From the NCBI GenBank assembly GCA_964399235.1, contig CAYNQC010000002.1, positions 1-64,000 of the forward strand: a DNA stretch of 64,000 nt, written 5' to 3'. The translations under genes were made by a program, and so were the position numbers. Below are positions 16,187 to 23,204 of this stretch, one piece after another. How positions within the stretch are numbered: the stretch's first letter is position 1; each line of letters opens with the position of its first letter. The notes under the pieces were generated by a model that saw only the letters and a program-made list of their open reading frames with translations, was not told where the DNA came from and made no database searches. Source of the stretch: DASPPK01 sp964399235 (GTDB lineage Archaea > Thermoproteota > Bathyarchaeia > Bathyarchaeales > Bathycorpusculaceae).

Positions 16187-17209
16187 TTAATTTCTTTGCT
16201 CAAAAAATGGATTGATTACCTTTGAATCGGCTTCTTGCGCGGCCATCCTTGCGAGCATTCGGCGGTGCATCTCTGCCCTGGTTTCTGCCATCTGGGATTC
16301 CTCACGCTGCGCCTTGGTTGGCCATAGGGCTGGCGGAGGAGAGGCTGGGACGAGCTGCTTGGAAACGACTGCCCACTCAAGGTTGAAATGCAAGTCCGGC
16401 CCAAAGAAGGTTGCCGCTTGCTTGACGAATTTCGTCCCAATCATCTTCTCGGCTTGGCAGTAAGCCAGATATCGCTTGGTTCCCTCCAAGAGGGCCTCTT
16501 CCTTGAACCCCTGATTGAGCCGTGCTTTCCATGCCTTCCATGCCGAGCGCTTGTTGTCGCTGGTGTGTCGCGTTGGATACACAACCCAGGCTTCCAAAAA
16601 CATGGGCGAGAAGTCGAACTCACTCGTCTCGGCGTCCGCTTTAGCGGGCGGCGTGACAATATCTTTTTCCTTATCTTGTGCTTTTTCTTTCAGGCCATCT
16701 AAATCTTTAAGACCGTCTATAGGAACAGGCTTCTTGCCGTTTAACGAAGTAGTTCTGTTTTCTGTTTCTGTTTCTGTATCTGTTTCTGTATCTGTATCTG
16801 TTTCTGTATCTGGGGCGTTTCTGAAACGTTTCAGAAGCGTTTCATCAGGCGCTTCATATAACCCATCAGATTGACCTAACCTATCTGATTTATCTCTGAA
16901 TTTCTTAACCCGAGGGGTTGATGTGTCGCTTATAAATTGGCGCTTATTCCAAGAAAATATTTGCCAATTTTCATCAATTAATCCAGAAAAAATGAGCGTT
17001 TTTTTAACTTTTTCTGCCTTTTTTTCAGATAATCCGAGGGCTTTTAGCATCATTTTTTCTTTGACTGCCGGGGCCACATCCCGGTCGATTATCCCCGTAC
17101 ACTTAGCGCAGAGTATTGCGATGAAGTGTCGTTGGTCCTCAAAGCTGAGGGCTTGCATAACGGGGTCAGTGGCGAATTCTGCGTGTAGGCGAAACCAGGG
17201 CTGGCTCAT
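16187..17209 (-). CDS. Replisome organiser (O-like)
   Basis: 340 residues from ATG 17209, which has GGAGGG seven bases upstream. Residues 1-95 ('QPWFRLHAEFATDPVMQAL', 'IAILCAKCTGII', 'LIFSGLIDENWQIFSWNKRQF') fit the winged-helix N-terminal domain of phage replisome organisers. Residues ~140-160 are a Thr-Glu/Thr-Asp repeat encoded by a hexanucleotide microsatellite (16755-16812). The C-terminal domain ('EFDFSPMFLEAWVVYPTRHTSDNKRSAWKAWKARLNQG') is the standard helical tail found in these proteins. Likely binds the iterons just upstream (17295-17405) to start replication with the P-like protein. Confidence 0.8.
   Translation of the reverse strand: MSQPWFRLHAEFATDPVMQALSFEDQRHFIAILCAKCTGIIDRDVAPAVKEKMMLKALGLSEKKAEKVKKTLIFSGLIDENWQIFSWNKRQFISDTSTPRVKKFRDKSDRLGQSDGLYEAPDETLLKRFRNAPDTETDTDTETDTETETENRTTSLNGKKPVPIDGLKDLDGLKEKAQDKEKDIVTPPAKADAETSEFDFSPMFLEAWVVYPTRHTSDNKRSAWKAWKARLNQGFKEEALLEGTKRYLAYCQAEKMIGTKFVKQAATFFGPDLHFNLEWAVVSKQLVPASPPPALWPTKAQREESQMAETRAEMHRRMLARMAAQEADSKVINPFFEQRN
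16755..16812. repeat. CTGTWT hexanucleotide microsatellite inside the O-like gene
   Basis: About ten copies of CTGTTT or CTGTAT in tandem on the plus strand, coding for alternating Thr with Glu or Asp in the O-like protein. Lambda-type origins lie inside the O gene, so a replication role is possible, but the codon phase (6 bp) suits a simple linker repeat equally well. Confidence 0.8.
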
Positions 17210-17294
17210 GACACCACCCTCCGACTGTTCTTTTGCCATTGGTGGTCAGCCCTCTGAGCTGTTGGTGGATTGACTTTACTGCGTGTTTTAGATA

Positions 17295-17405
17295 TCATTG
17301 ATATGCGTCCCTTGTTCATGGAATGATTTGCGCCTCCGGTCATGGATATGCCCTTTCGGTCATTGATTGATTTGCACCTTCGGTCATTGATTGATTGCAC
17401 CTCTG
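17295..17405. repeat. Iteron-like tandem repeats upstream of the O-like gene
   Basis: Five tandem units of 20-25 bp starting at 17295, 17315, 17340, 17360 and 17384. Units share TCATTGAT or TCATGGAT at the left and GC..CTTCGG at the right. The last two units are nearly identical over 20 bases. Tandem direct repeats just upstream of an initiator gene are typical initiator or repressor binding sites. Confidence 0.7.
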
Positions 17406-17467
17406 TTTTTGGCTGGACTTGCTCTCTACTGTGGACATTAGGTCGTCTCCGTTGTGTGTTGGGTTTG

Positions 17468-17488
17468 GGCAGGTCTGGTTAACCTGCC
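17468..17488. promoter_or_regulatory. Perfect inverted repeat, operator candidate
   Basis: GGCAGGT-N7-ACCTGCC, a perfect 7-bp inverted repeat with a 7-bp centre. It lies in the gap between the iterons and the Cro-like gene. Spacing of the half-sites (14 bp centre to centre) suits a dimeric DNA-binding protein, such as the Cro-like protein. It could also form a short RNA hairpin. Confidence 0.5.
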
Positions 17489-17514
17489 GGTTCAGTGTTT
17501 CCTAGGTTGTTGAG

Positions 17515-17546
17515 TGCCCGTCAATCCGTTGATGGGCATTTTTTTT
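17515..17546 (+). terminator. Rho-independent terminator, plus strand
   Basis: 10-bp stem TGCCCGTCAA / TTGATGGGCA (one G-T pair), loop TCCG, followed by eight T. No plus-strand protein gene leads into it, so it may end a short antisense or regulatory RNA running across the iterons. Confidence 0.8.
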
Positions 17547-17568
17547 GCCTCCTGGCAGGCTTCCAGCC

Positions 17569-17612
17569 AAAAAAAGCCCCACCCAGACTGAACTGGTCAA
17601 CCTGAGCGGGGC
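17569..17612 (-). terminator. Terminator for the Cro-like gene
   Basis: On the minus strand GCCCC...GGGGC encloses a smaller CCAG/CTGG stem and is followed by seven T (17569-17575). Placed about 140 bases after the Cro-like stop codon. Confidence 0.65.
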
Positions 17613-17752
17613 CGTCCCCACAACTGGTGCCCCCTTGAGGCGTAAGGAGATACCTCTGGGGGCGTCCTGAACTTGGGTTTTTTGATGCTAGCCTGCGCTA
17701 GCTGAGTGATGCCGGGGAACCCAAGCCTTCCGATATACCCCTTCCCGCACTA
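17613..17752. other. Structured, gene-free stretch (possible ncRNA)
   Basis: Between the two terminators and the Cro-like gene. Holds a hairpin at 17629-17663 (CCCCC..GAGG / CCTC.GGGGG) and a larger element at 17672-17725, where CTTGGGTT pairs with AACCCAAG around an inner GCTAGC-CTGC-GCTAGC hairpin. No coding frame seen. A non-coding RNA or the 3' UTR of the Cro-like mRNA are the options. Confidence 0.4.
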
Positions 17753-17962
17753 CTAAAACCCTTTCCTTGGCTGCCTGATGGCTGCCTGAAAGCTCCCTCT
17801 CGTAAGAATATGGAGTTGATACTGCCGCGCCTCGGGAATGATACCGCCCCATTGAGACACAGCCGCTCTTGAAATTCCTAGCACGCGGGCAAGGGATGAC
17901 TGGGAGTTAATCCGCTGCCCCTTGATGATCGGCCGCTGTTTGATTAAATCTTTGACTTTCAT
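17753..17962 (-). CDS. Cro/YdaS-like repressor
   Basis: 69 residues from ATG 17962. A helix-turn-helix reads 'QSSLARVLGISRAAVSQWGG' (about residues 21-40), followed by 'IPEARQYQLHILTRGSFQ', as in small Cro-like proteins of the YdaS type that end with a helix after 'IP..r...l..lT.G'. It should bind operators in the control region between divergent early operons. Its promoter places the transcription start at or next to the ATG, so the mRNA is probably leaderless, as for lambda cI from PRM. No Shine-Dalgarno is present. Confidence 0.75.
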   Translation of the reverse strand: MKVKDLIKQRPIIKGQRINSQSSLARVLGISRAAVSQWGGIIPEARQYQLHILTRGSFQAAIRQPRKGF

Positions 17963-17997
17963 GATTGCTGTATAGCACGATTCGAAATTAATGTAAA
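17963..17997 (-). promoter_or_regulatory. Sigma70-type promoter of the Cro-like gene (leaderless)
   Basis: Reading the minus strand: TTTACA (-35), exactly 17 bases, TATACA (-10), then six bases and the ATG. Both boxes differ from consensus at one position. The expected start point falls on the start codon. Confidence 0.7.
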
Positions 17998-18003
17998 GTG
18001 TCG

Positions 18004-18029
18004 TTGACAAGCGTGATAATCATGATACA
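18004..18029 (+). promoter_or_regulatory. Possible divergent early promoter
   Basis: A perfect TTGACA at 18004-18009 followed by AT-rich sequence with GATAAT (18015) and TGATAC (18023). The spacing to either -10-like box (5 or 13-14 bases) is not ideal, so a regulated or poor promoter is possible. ATCATGAT-type palindromic pieces overlap it and could be operator sites. Confidence 0.35.
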
Positions 18030-18180
18030 GTCCTTCTGCATTATCAATAACTTTTTCAAGGCGGCGCTTCATGAATATTTTTATCTGCTCCTCGTTCTCG
18101 CTGCTGTCGCTGGATCGGGACAGTCAGGGCAACCCTCCATGGGCACTATCGCCCTGCCGGAGCCCGTACCCGATCTGTAA
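18022..18180 (+). CDS. Possible small membrane/secreted protein
   Basis: 52 residues from ATG 18022, with a hydrophobic stretch 'YFYLLLVLAAVAGSGQSG' that could be a signal peptide or anchor, then a Pro-rich tail. No clear ribosome site. It is the only believable reading frame in this 250-base stretch, but support is weak. Confidence 0.3.
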   Translation: MIQSFCIINNFFKAALHEYFYLLLVLAAVAGSGQSGQPSMGTIALPEPVPDL

Positions 18181-18256
18181 TCCTGCAAGGTGGGTTGCCC
18201 AGCACTGGCCGGCAATACTCACATCATACGTCGTGGATACGGACATCGCTAAGCAT

Positions 18257-18403
18257 ATGAGTGACGTCTTGGGCGTGATAGTTCTGGTCGCCCCCCCGAC
18301 CCGCAAACTGAAGCTCCCCCCACTCACTATAGCTGAAGATACCGAGACCCTGGCGCTGATCGGAATCCTGGTTGGTGATGACTTTGAGTGGTGGGCGATG
18401 TGA
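18257..18403 (+). CDS. Small hypothetical protein (48 aa)
   Basis: 48 residues from ATG 18257. Beta/alpha composition ('LGVIVLVAPPTRKLKLPPLTIAEDTETLALIGILVGDDFEWW'), stop overlapping the GTG of the next gene. Natural residue use and the overlap support it. Function unknown. Confidence 0.45.
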   Translation: MSDVLGVIVLVAPPTRKLKLPPLTIAEDTETLALIGILVGDDFEWWAM

Positions 18404-18579
18404 CCCCGGAGATTATGGGCGCGGCCGTACACATGGCCAGGATACATGCGGATTTCTTCCGCGATCGGGGGGATCTGGTGCTGGAGGCTGAGTGGCGCTC
18501 CACCGAGCGTTACTGGCGGGCCAAGTTGGTGGTGGTGGTGTATCAGCGGCGGATAGCGAATCGGAGGACACAGCAATGA
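18400..18579 (+). CDS. Small helical hypothetical protein
   Basis: 59 residues from a GTG at 18400 that overlaps the previous stop (GTGA). Helical and charged: 'IMGAAVHMARIHADFFRDRGDLVLEAEWRSTERYWRAKLV'. The next gene's ATG overlaps its stop, so it belongs to the same translated string ahead of the RecE-like gene. Confidence 0.55.
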   Translation: MTPEIMGAAVHMARIHADFFRDRGDLVLEAEWRSTERYWRAKLVVVVYQRRIANRRTQQ

Positions 18580-18800
18580 GTATCCTTGAAAGCAGCGTAG
18601 TACTGTTGGGGCCATCGGGTGGGAGTATCGAGATCTTCTACCGGCGCCATGAGGATGCCAGTATCGAGTTGGTCTCGGTCATGATCGGTTGCGAGGTGAC
18701 TCGCCTGGATGCGCTACCCATGCTGGATGCCGGGCTTGTCGAGAGAGTCAGGCAGTGGGTAGAGGAGAGGGTTGCTGAGAATTTGGGGGGGCTCGCGTGA
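18576..18800 (+). CDS. Small hypothetical protein
   Basis: 74 residues from ATG 18576, with CGGAGG upstream. 'SSVVLLGPSGGSIEIFYRRHEDASIELVSVMI' suggests a small beta sheet, followed by a helix 'DAGLVERVRQWVEERVAENL'. Stop overlaps the RecE-like start (GTGA). No family recognised. Confidence 0.6.
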   Translation: MSILESSVVLLGPSGGSIEIFYRRHEDASIELVSVMIGCEVTRLDALPMLDAGLVERVRQWVEERVAENLGGLA

Positions 18801-19570
18801 TCATCTATGACCTGCCATCAGAAGACTATTTCCGGCTCCCGGCGCTCTCGCAAAGCGGGCTGAAGGCGCTGATGAAGTCCCCCGCCCACTACCACTGGGC
18901 CTCCAGGCATCCCAACGAAAACAGTAGTACGCCTGCCAAAACGCAAGGACGTGATTTGCATTGTGCGATTCTGGAGCCAGAGCGTTTCCTGCGAACCTAC
19001 GCAAGAGGCCCAAATGTATCCAAAAGTACGCTGTTATGGAAAAACGAGTGTGCAAATACTGATAAAATATTACTCAAACCGGATGAGTACGATTTATGCA
19101 TGTACATTAATGATAGTATCCAAAAGAACTACTCAGCCAGGGAATTGCTGGGCTCTCCACTGGATACGGAGGTCACCGCGACCTGGGATTACAGGGGGGT
19201 ACCCTGCCGGGGGCGGGCGGATGCGAAGCTCAGGGACTTGGGGGTACTGCTTGATTTGAAGAGCGCCCAGGATGCCTGTAAGCGAGAGGCTGCCCGCTCC
19301 ATCAAGCGGTACCGGTACCACTGGCAGGCTGCCTGGTATCTCGATGGATTCAACTGGGCAGGGCCGGAAAGGGAGATCGAGCAGTTCGTGTTTATCTTTT
19401 TTGAGAAGCTGCCGCCTCACGGGGTGGGAGTTTATGAGCTGTCGGGGGAGATCCTTGACGAGGGCCGCCGGCGGCGCGAAGAGGGGCTGGACCTGTACTT
19501 AGCCTGTAAGGAGACCGGGGTATGGCCAGCCTACAGTGAATATCTTGAAATGATTGAGGTGCTCGAATGA
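18797..19570 (+). CDS. RecE-like exonuclease (PDDEXK, exonuclease VIII type)
   Basis: 257 residues from a GTG. 'LSQSGLKALMKSPAHYHW' near the start and 'QGRDLHCAILEPERF' form the entry block of the RecE-type nuclease family; the catalytic core is 'CRGRADAKLRDLGVLLDLKSAQDA', giving the D-x(n)-D-x-K of the PD-(D/E)XK fold, followed by 'HWQAAWYLDG', the conserved Q-x3-Y helix. It should degrade linear duplex DNA 5' to 3' to give 3' tails for the RecT protein encoded next. ATGA overlap with recT. Confidence 0.9.
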   Translation: MIIYDLPSEDYFRLPALSQSGLKALMKSPAHYHWASRHPNENSSTPAKTQGRDLHCAILEPERFLRTYARGPNVSKSTLLWKNECANTDKILLKPDEYDLCMYINDSIQKNYSARELLGSPLDTEVTATWDYRGVPCRGRADAKLRDLGVLLDLKSAQDACKREAARSIKRYRYHWQAAWYLDGFNWAGPEREIEQFVFIFFEKLPPHGVGVYELSGEILDEGRRRREEGLDLYLACKETGVWPAYSEYLEMIEVLE

Positions 19571-20388
19571 GTCAGCTAGACAACATCAGATCGGATAGGA
19601 CGCTAGTCATTTTCAATAAGATTGAAAAGAACGCCAAGGAATTGGCCAACGCCAGTCCACGCTTTGCCGCCGAGGCGGGGCGCATAGCCAGGATTGCCAA
19701 GAACGCGGTCAGGAGCAATATGCAATTAGCGGACTGCGAGCTGCAGTCGGTGCTTGCTTCGGTAGCCGTCGCTGCCCAGATGGGGTTGGAGATTAATGTC
19801 AACGGGCAGGCATATCTGGTCCCCTACAAGGGGCGCTGCACACTGATTCCTGGCTGGAAGGGGTTGCTCTCGCTGGTGGGTAGGACCGGGCAGGCGGTCG
19901 CCTGGACTGGGGTGGTGCGGGATGGCGAGACCTGCGTCTACAGCCGGGGTAGCGATCCAAAAATAGAGATTTTCGGGGAGGCCCCGGATGACGCCGAGAT
20001 TAATGCTTATTATGCGGTCGGGCGAGTTCGTGACCTGCAGTGGCCAATCGTCGAGAAGTGGTCGGCAGAGAAATGCATTGCCCACAGAAATCGTTATAAC
20101 AAAGTTGGTGCAAGACATTACTCGTACCAGCACTTTGAGATGTATGCCAGAAAAGTGGTGCTGCTTCAGGTGCTTAAGTATTTACCCAGCTCTACAGAGC
20201 TGACCATCATGAGCAATCTTGAGTATGCAGCCCAGGCCGGCAAGCAGGATCTAAATTTCAGCAATATCGATGATGTGCTGGATGGTTCTTTTGATGTCAC
20301 TGAAGATGAGGCTGCCCCTGAAGAGGCCGCGACGGATGAGGCTCCAAGTGAGGCTCAAGGAAGCGCCCCTTTCGGGACCGTGGGTTGA
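19567..20388 (+). CDS. recT: RecT single-strand annealing protein
   Basis: 273 residues. 'LQSVLASVAVAAQMGLEINVNGQAYLVPY' and 'CTLIPGWKGLLSLVGRTG' are the diagnostic RecT blocks, followed by 'VGRVRDLQWPIVEKWSAEKC' and 'YARKVVLLQVLKYLP'. The C-terminal ~40 residues are acidic, as in many RecT proteins that interact with partners. Anneals complementary strands during recombination and replication. A degenerate GGNNN pentamer array begins right after its stop. Confidence 0.92.
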   Translation: MSQLDNIRSDRTLVIFNKIEKNAKELANASPRFAAEAGRIARIAKNAVRSNMQLADCELQSVLASVAVAAQMGLEINVNGQAYLVPYKGRCTLIPGWKGLLSLVGRTGQAVAWTGVVRDGETCVYSRGSDPKIEIFGEAPDDAEINAYYAVGRVRDLQWPIVEKWSAEKCIAHRNRYNKVGARHYSYQHFEMYARKVVLLQVLKYLPSSTELTIMSNLEYAAQAGKQDLNFSNIDDVLDGSFDVTEDEAAPEEAATDEAPSEAQGSAPFGTVG

Positions 20389-20400
20389 GAGAGTCTTACG

Positions 20401-20540
20401 GGTAAGGATGGGCATGGCAAGCCGTGGCGGGGGCTGGGCGGGTCGGGTTAGGTAGGTTTGGGCGGGGCGTGGTGGGGCCGGGTAGTCCAAGGTGCGGGAC
20501 GGTCTGGGATGGGTTGGCAAGGCTAGGCGAGGCGAGGGCT
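20401..20540 (+). repeat. GGNNN pentamer array (a)
   Basis: About 27 consecutive pentamers of the form GGNNN between recT and the next gene, e.g. GGCAT-GGCAA and, near the end, GGCTA-GGCGA-GGCGA. Only a few units lose one G. The last unit merges into GGGCT-TT-ATG, so the array supplies the ribosome site of the next gene. Confidence 0.9.
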
Positions 20541-20542
20541 TT

Positions 20543-20818
20543 ATGAGCGAACAAGTACAGATTTATTCGAGATCGGAGCTGACGGCCGAGGAAAAGTTGG
20601 CCCAAACAGTGAGTGCGCTTAGGCGCTTGGAGCGATGGGCACAGGCATATCCAGTGAGCGTGTTCCCGGAACCAGATATGGAGCGGGTCCATCAGGTCTT
20701 GAAGGATGCCGGCATGGGATTGGATGGTGTTTCTGCGTATGTGATCAGGTACGTCCTGAGCGAGGTTCAGGATATCGTAAATGGCGGACTAAGAGGAATT
20801 GACGACGATGATGACTGA
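20543..20818 (+). CDS. Small hypothetical protein
   Basis: 91 residues, ATG reached directly from the pentamer array (GAGGG five bases upstream). Helical, with 'EEKLAQTVSALRRLERWAQAYP' and a C-terminal run of six Asp after 'NGGLRGI'. No domain recognised. Overlaps the start of the next gene. Confidence 0.6.
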   Translation: MSEQVQIYSRSELTAEEKLAQTVSALRRLERWAQAYPVSVFPEPDMERVHQVLKDAGMGLDGVSAYVIRYVLSEVQDIVNGGLRGIDDDDD

Positions 20819-21095
20819 AGACGAGATTCGTGCGGATGAGCGAGCGAACTGCATAGCGTTGATAGGTATGTTTGATGACTTGCCCGGTCCAATTCCTCCC
20901 CCTATCCACGCAATCATCAGTGCGAGCCCGGAAGCGGCAGAGATGTTCTCTAGGTCGCTAGTGCTGTTCACAAAAATAAAGGTGATCGCCATGTTGCGCG
21001 GGATCAACCCAGACGAGGAGCTATCCGATACGGATAAGGCGATTCTGGTGAGTGACCTGGCGATGCACGACCCGAGGCGCGCGAGGAGTCATTGA
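20808..21095 (+). CDS. Small hypothetical protein
   Basis: 95 residues from ATG 20808 (ATG 20811 also possible); AGGA lies about ten bases upstream. Helical, with 'DEIRADERANCIALIGMFDDLPGPIPPPIHAII'. Ends 'DLAMHDPRRARSH'. No known motif; same transcription unit. Confidence 0.55.
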   Translation: MMTEDEIRADERANCIALIGMFDDLPGPIPPPIHAIISASPEAAEMFSRSLVLFTKIKVIAMLRGINPDEELSDTDKAILVSDLAMHDPRRARSH

Positions 21096-21096
21096 T

Positions 21097-21522
21097 ATGG
21101 ATCTACAGATTCCGGTTGATGAGCATCCTGATGAGATGATTACCCCAGCAGAGGCCATGCTGATGATGATGGCAAACAAGTACACGGTGGGGCCGGACAT
21201 GGACCAGACTACCGAGACCATCACTTTTCTGGATGGCGCTGAGGCCACTATAACGGCCCACACCTTCATCTGGGATCTGCCCGGCAGGGCAGCCACCGAG
21301 ACGTCTCAGCAGCTCCTGTCGGTGGCCTGGAACGTGATTAGCGAAGCATGGCCGCCCGGGTCTTATCTGAGGTGGCGGATGCGGCCGGTGTTTGAGGAGA
21401 AATACAACGAAGAGGATCAGTTGTGGATGTGCCGGCTGCGGATGCGAATAGGGGCATTCTGCCTGCCTTTTCTGGACAATGATTCTGACTCGGAAAGCTT
21501 ACCGGAAAGATTGAATAGTTAA
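21097..21522 (+). CDS. Hypothetical protein
   Basis: 141 residues from ATG 21097, GAGGAG eight bases upstream. N-terminus acidic with 'PAEAMLMMMANKYTVG', middle beta-rich ('ITFLDGAEATITAHTFIWDLPG'), C-terminus 'YLRWRMRPVFEEKYN' then an acidic tail. No family recognised. Confidence 0.55.
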   Translation: MDLQIPVDEHPDEMITPAEAMLMMMANKYTVGPDMDQTTETITFLDGAEATITAHTFIWDLPGRAATETSQQLLSVAWNVISEAWPPGSYLRWRMRPVFEEKYNEEDQLWMCRLRMRIGAFCLPFLDNDSDSESLPERLNS

Positions 21523-21523
21523 T

Positions 21524-21590
21524 GGAGTGGGGTGGTGCGCGAAGCCAAGGGCTGGCGAGGCATGGGATGGCGAGGCGTGGAAGGGCTGGG
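21524..21590 (+). repeat. GGNNN pentamer array (b)
   Basis: About 14 pentamers right after the stop codon, e.g. GGAGT-GGGGT-GGTGC and GGCGA-GGCGT-GGAAG, ending in GGGTTTTTATTTG. The following 35 bases are AT-rich and contain the true ribosome site of the split gene. Confidence 0.85.
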
Positions 21591-21626
21591 TTTTTATTTG
21601 TTTTCAATAACTTAGAGGTTACTATC

Positions 21627-22563
21627 ATGGCTAAAAAGGCGGAACGAGTAATTACGAACGACGGGATGGAGAGTCTCGGCGGGGTCTCAAATGATGCGGA
21701 AGTGGAGTATGCGGCGGCAATACCCTATGTAGTGGAAGTCACCATCCAGGGCGATGCCCCTCTACTCTTTCATCGCTGGAGTTGTGATGCGGTGGAGGCG
21801 AAAAGCAAGGCTGCTAAAAACAGCGCTGTCAAAAAATCCGATAACGTCGAGAGTTAAACTATGGCTCTCGTAAAACTTTCCCTGATCAATGGGGAATAGC
21901 CCAACTACATAATACCGAGTCATAGAGGCTCAATGTTATAGTAAGTGGCCAACCCTCAACAAGCAGGTGGAAGACATGATTTCCGATTAGGGGTTGTGCC
22001 TCGACCGCCAGCAGTTGCAGAGACTAAGTGGGAAAGCTCTCACCGGCACCAAAAGTTAGTGAGGGAAGCGATAGTCCGACCTGTGCAGGAATGCGCAGAG
22101 ATTGGCAGAAATGACCAATCCACCCCGAGCCAGGGGGAGTAACAACGTGTACGTTTATAGATGTGCCAATGGGAACCTCGGTCTTCCAGGTGAGTATTGC
22201 CGGATGAGTCTGATTGGTGCTGCCAAGTACCGTCAGGATCCCCGCAGCCCTCGCAAGTCGGCGATGGACCTATTCAAGGCTGGGGTTATCAGCTTGACCG
22301 AGCTGGCCGATCTGGGCCAGAACGATTGGGACTACCTGGACCGCCGTCGGGTGATGGTGCAACGCTCGGGTATTACTCGGGTACGTCCAGCGCTGGAGAC
22401 TGGGTGGAAGGCGACGTTTAAGTTACAAATTCAATTACCGGAATACATTAACGCATCTTTCCTGCGGTCGGTGATTCAGGATGGTGGAAAGTTGATCGGG
22501 CTGGCTGATTTTAGACCCAGCTACGGACGGTATTCTATCATCAATTTCAGTGAGTTAGGTTGA
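21627..22563 (+). CDS. Conserved phage protein split by a group I intron
   Basis: Exon 1 is 21627-21854 (76 codons) and exon 2 is 22150-22563 (137 codons plus stop); joined they give 213 residues. Across the junction the protein reads 'KKSDNVES' then 'YVYRCANG', continuing to 'GEYCRMSLIGAAKY', 'DPRSPRKSAMDLFKAGV', 'WDYLDRRRVMVQRSGITR' and 'LADFRPSYGRYSIINF', a single conserved phage protein that I know only as an uncharacterised family next to recombination genes. Without splicing, translation would stop at TAA (21855) right after exon 1. AGAGG precedes the ATG, about 12 bases away. Function unknown. Confidence 0.8.
21855..22149 (+). ncRNA. Group I self-splicing intron (295 nt, no ORF)
   Basis: P1: exon end CGAGAGT (21848-21854) pairs with GCTCTCG (21864-21870), placing a U-G wobble exactly at the splice site. 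P7: GACTA (22022-22026) with TAGTC (22072-22076), inside the R and S core sequences. P8: CTCAC (22039-22043) with GTGAG (22059-22063). ATTGG/CCAAT downstream fits P9. The intron ends in G at 22149, and splicing restores the reading frame. No endonuclease gene inside. Confidence 0.92.
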
Positions 22564-22733
22564 TTTAAGTTAAAGCGAGGCATGGGTTGGCAGGCGGGTC
22601 GATGGGGTGGAAAGGATTGGCTAGGCGGGGCAGGGCGCGGCAGGGTATGGCGGGGTCAGGCTATCTTCGGATGGGTTTGGCAGGGCTGGGCTGTGGGTGG
22701 CAAGGCGAGGGGTGGTAAGGCCGGGGTTTTCTC

Positions 22734-22756
22734 GGATGTCTTCATTGAGGGCATCC
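22734..22756 (+). ncRNA. Hairpin H1
   Basis: Ten-pair stem GGATGTCTTC / GAGGGCATCC (with T-G pairs) and ATT loop. Outside it TCTC and GAGA can extend the pairing. Preceded by GGGGTTTTC. Confidence 0.75.
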
Positions 22757-22883
22757 CGGAGAGTCAAGGCTGGGGAGGGTCCGCCGGGGTGTTGGCATGG
22801 GGTGGCTTGGCCCGGTGGGGGCGGGCGTGGCGAGGTATGGTTTGGCATGGGGTGGGGTGGCGAGGCTTGGTGTGGGCTTTCTC

Positions 22884-22908
22884 AAGCTCCTTGCTGTGCA
22901 GGGGGCTT
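22884..22908 (+). ncRNA. Hairpin H2
   Basis: Eleven-pair stem AAGCTCCTTGC / GCAGGGGGCTT with TGT loop, flanked by CTTT on the left and AAAAG on the right which can pair. Preceded by GGGCTTTC. Confidence 0.75.
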
Positions 22909-23010
22909 CGGAAAAGGAGTGGCTAGGCGGGGGAAGGCGAGGCGGGGCTTGGCGGGGAGTGCGCAGGCTAGGTTGGGTCTAGGTGCGGTGGGGTTTGGCT
23001 TGGGCTTTTC

Positions 23011-23034
23011 AAGCACCTCCACCCGGGGGTGCTT
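23011..23034 (+). ncRNA. Hairpin H3
   Basis: Ten-pair stem AAGCACCTCC / GGGGGTGCTT with ACCC loop. Preceded by GGGCTTTTC. Confidence 0.75.
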
Positions 23035-23181
23035 CTGAGGCGGTCTGGTCGGGTGGTGCTGGGCATGGTACGGCTTGTTCCGGGCAGGCTCGGCTTGGGA
23101 AGGCAAGGTCCGGCGCGGCTTGGTGGGGGTAGGCGCGGGTCGGCGGGGTTGGGGCAGGCAAGGGGTGGCGAGGGTTTTCTC

Positions 23182-23204
23182 GGACATCTTCGATGAGGGT
23201 GTCC
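23182..23204 (+). ncRNA. Hairpin H4
   Basis: Ten-pair stem GGACATCTTC / GAGGGTGTCC, GAT loop. Same design as H1, but two pairs differ on both sides (TG-CA in H1, CA-TG here), a compensatory change. Preceded by GGGTTTTC. Confidence 0.78.

Noticed and set aside
17206..17400. 64-codon minus-strand frame over the iterons
   Set aside because: Product is repetitive because the DNA is; overlaps the O-like start and has no ribosome site.
18124..18615. 163-codon minus-strand frame opposite the small early genes
   Set aside because: Plus-strand genes here are linked by start-stop overlaps leading to RecE; the minus frame has no ribosome site and an unnatural His/Pro-rich start.
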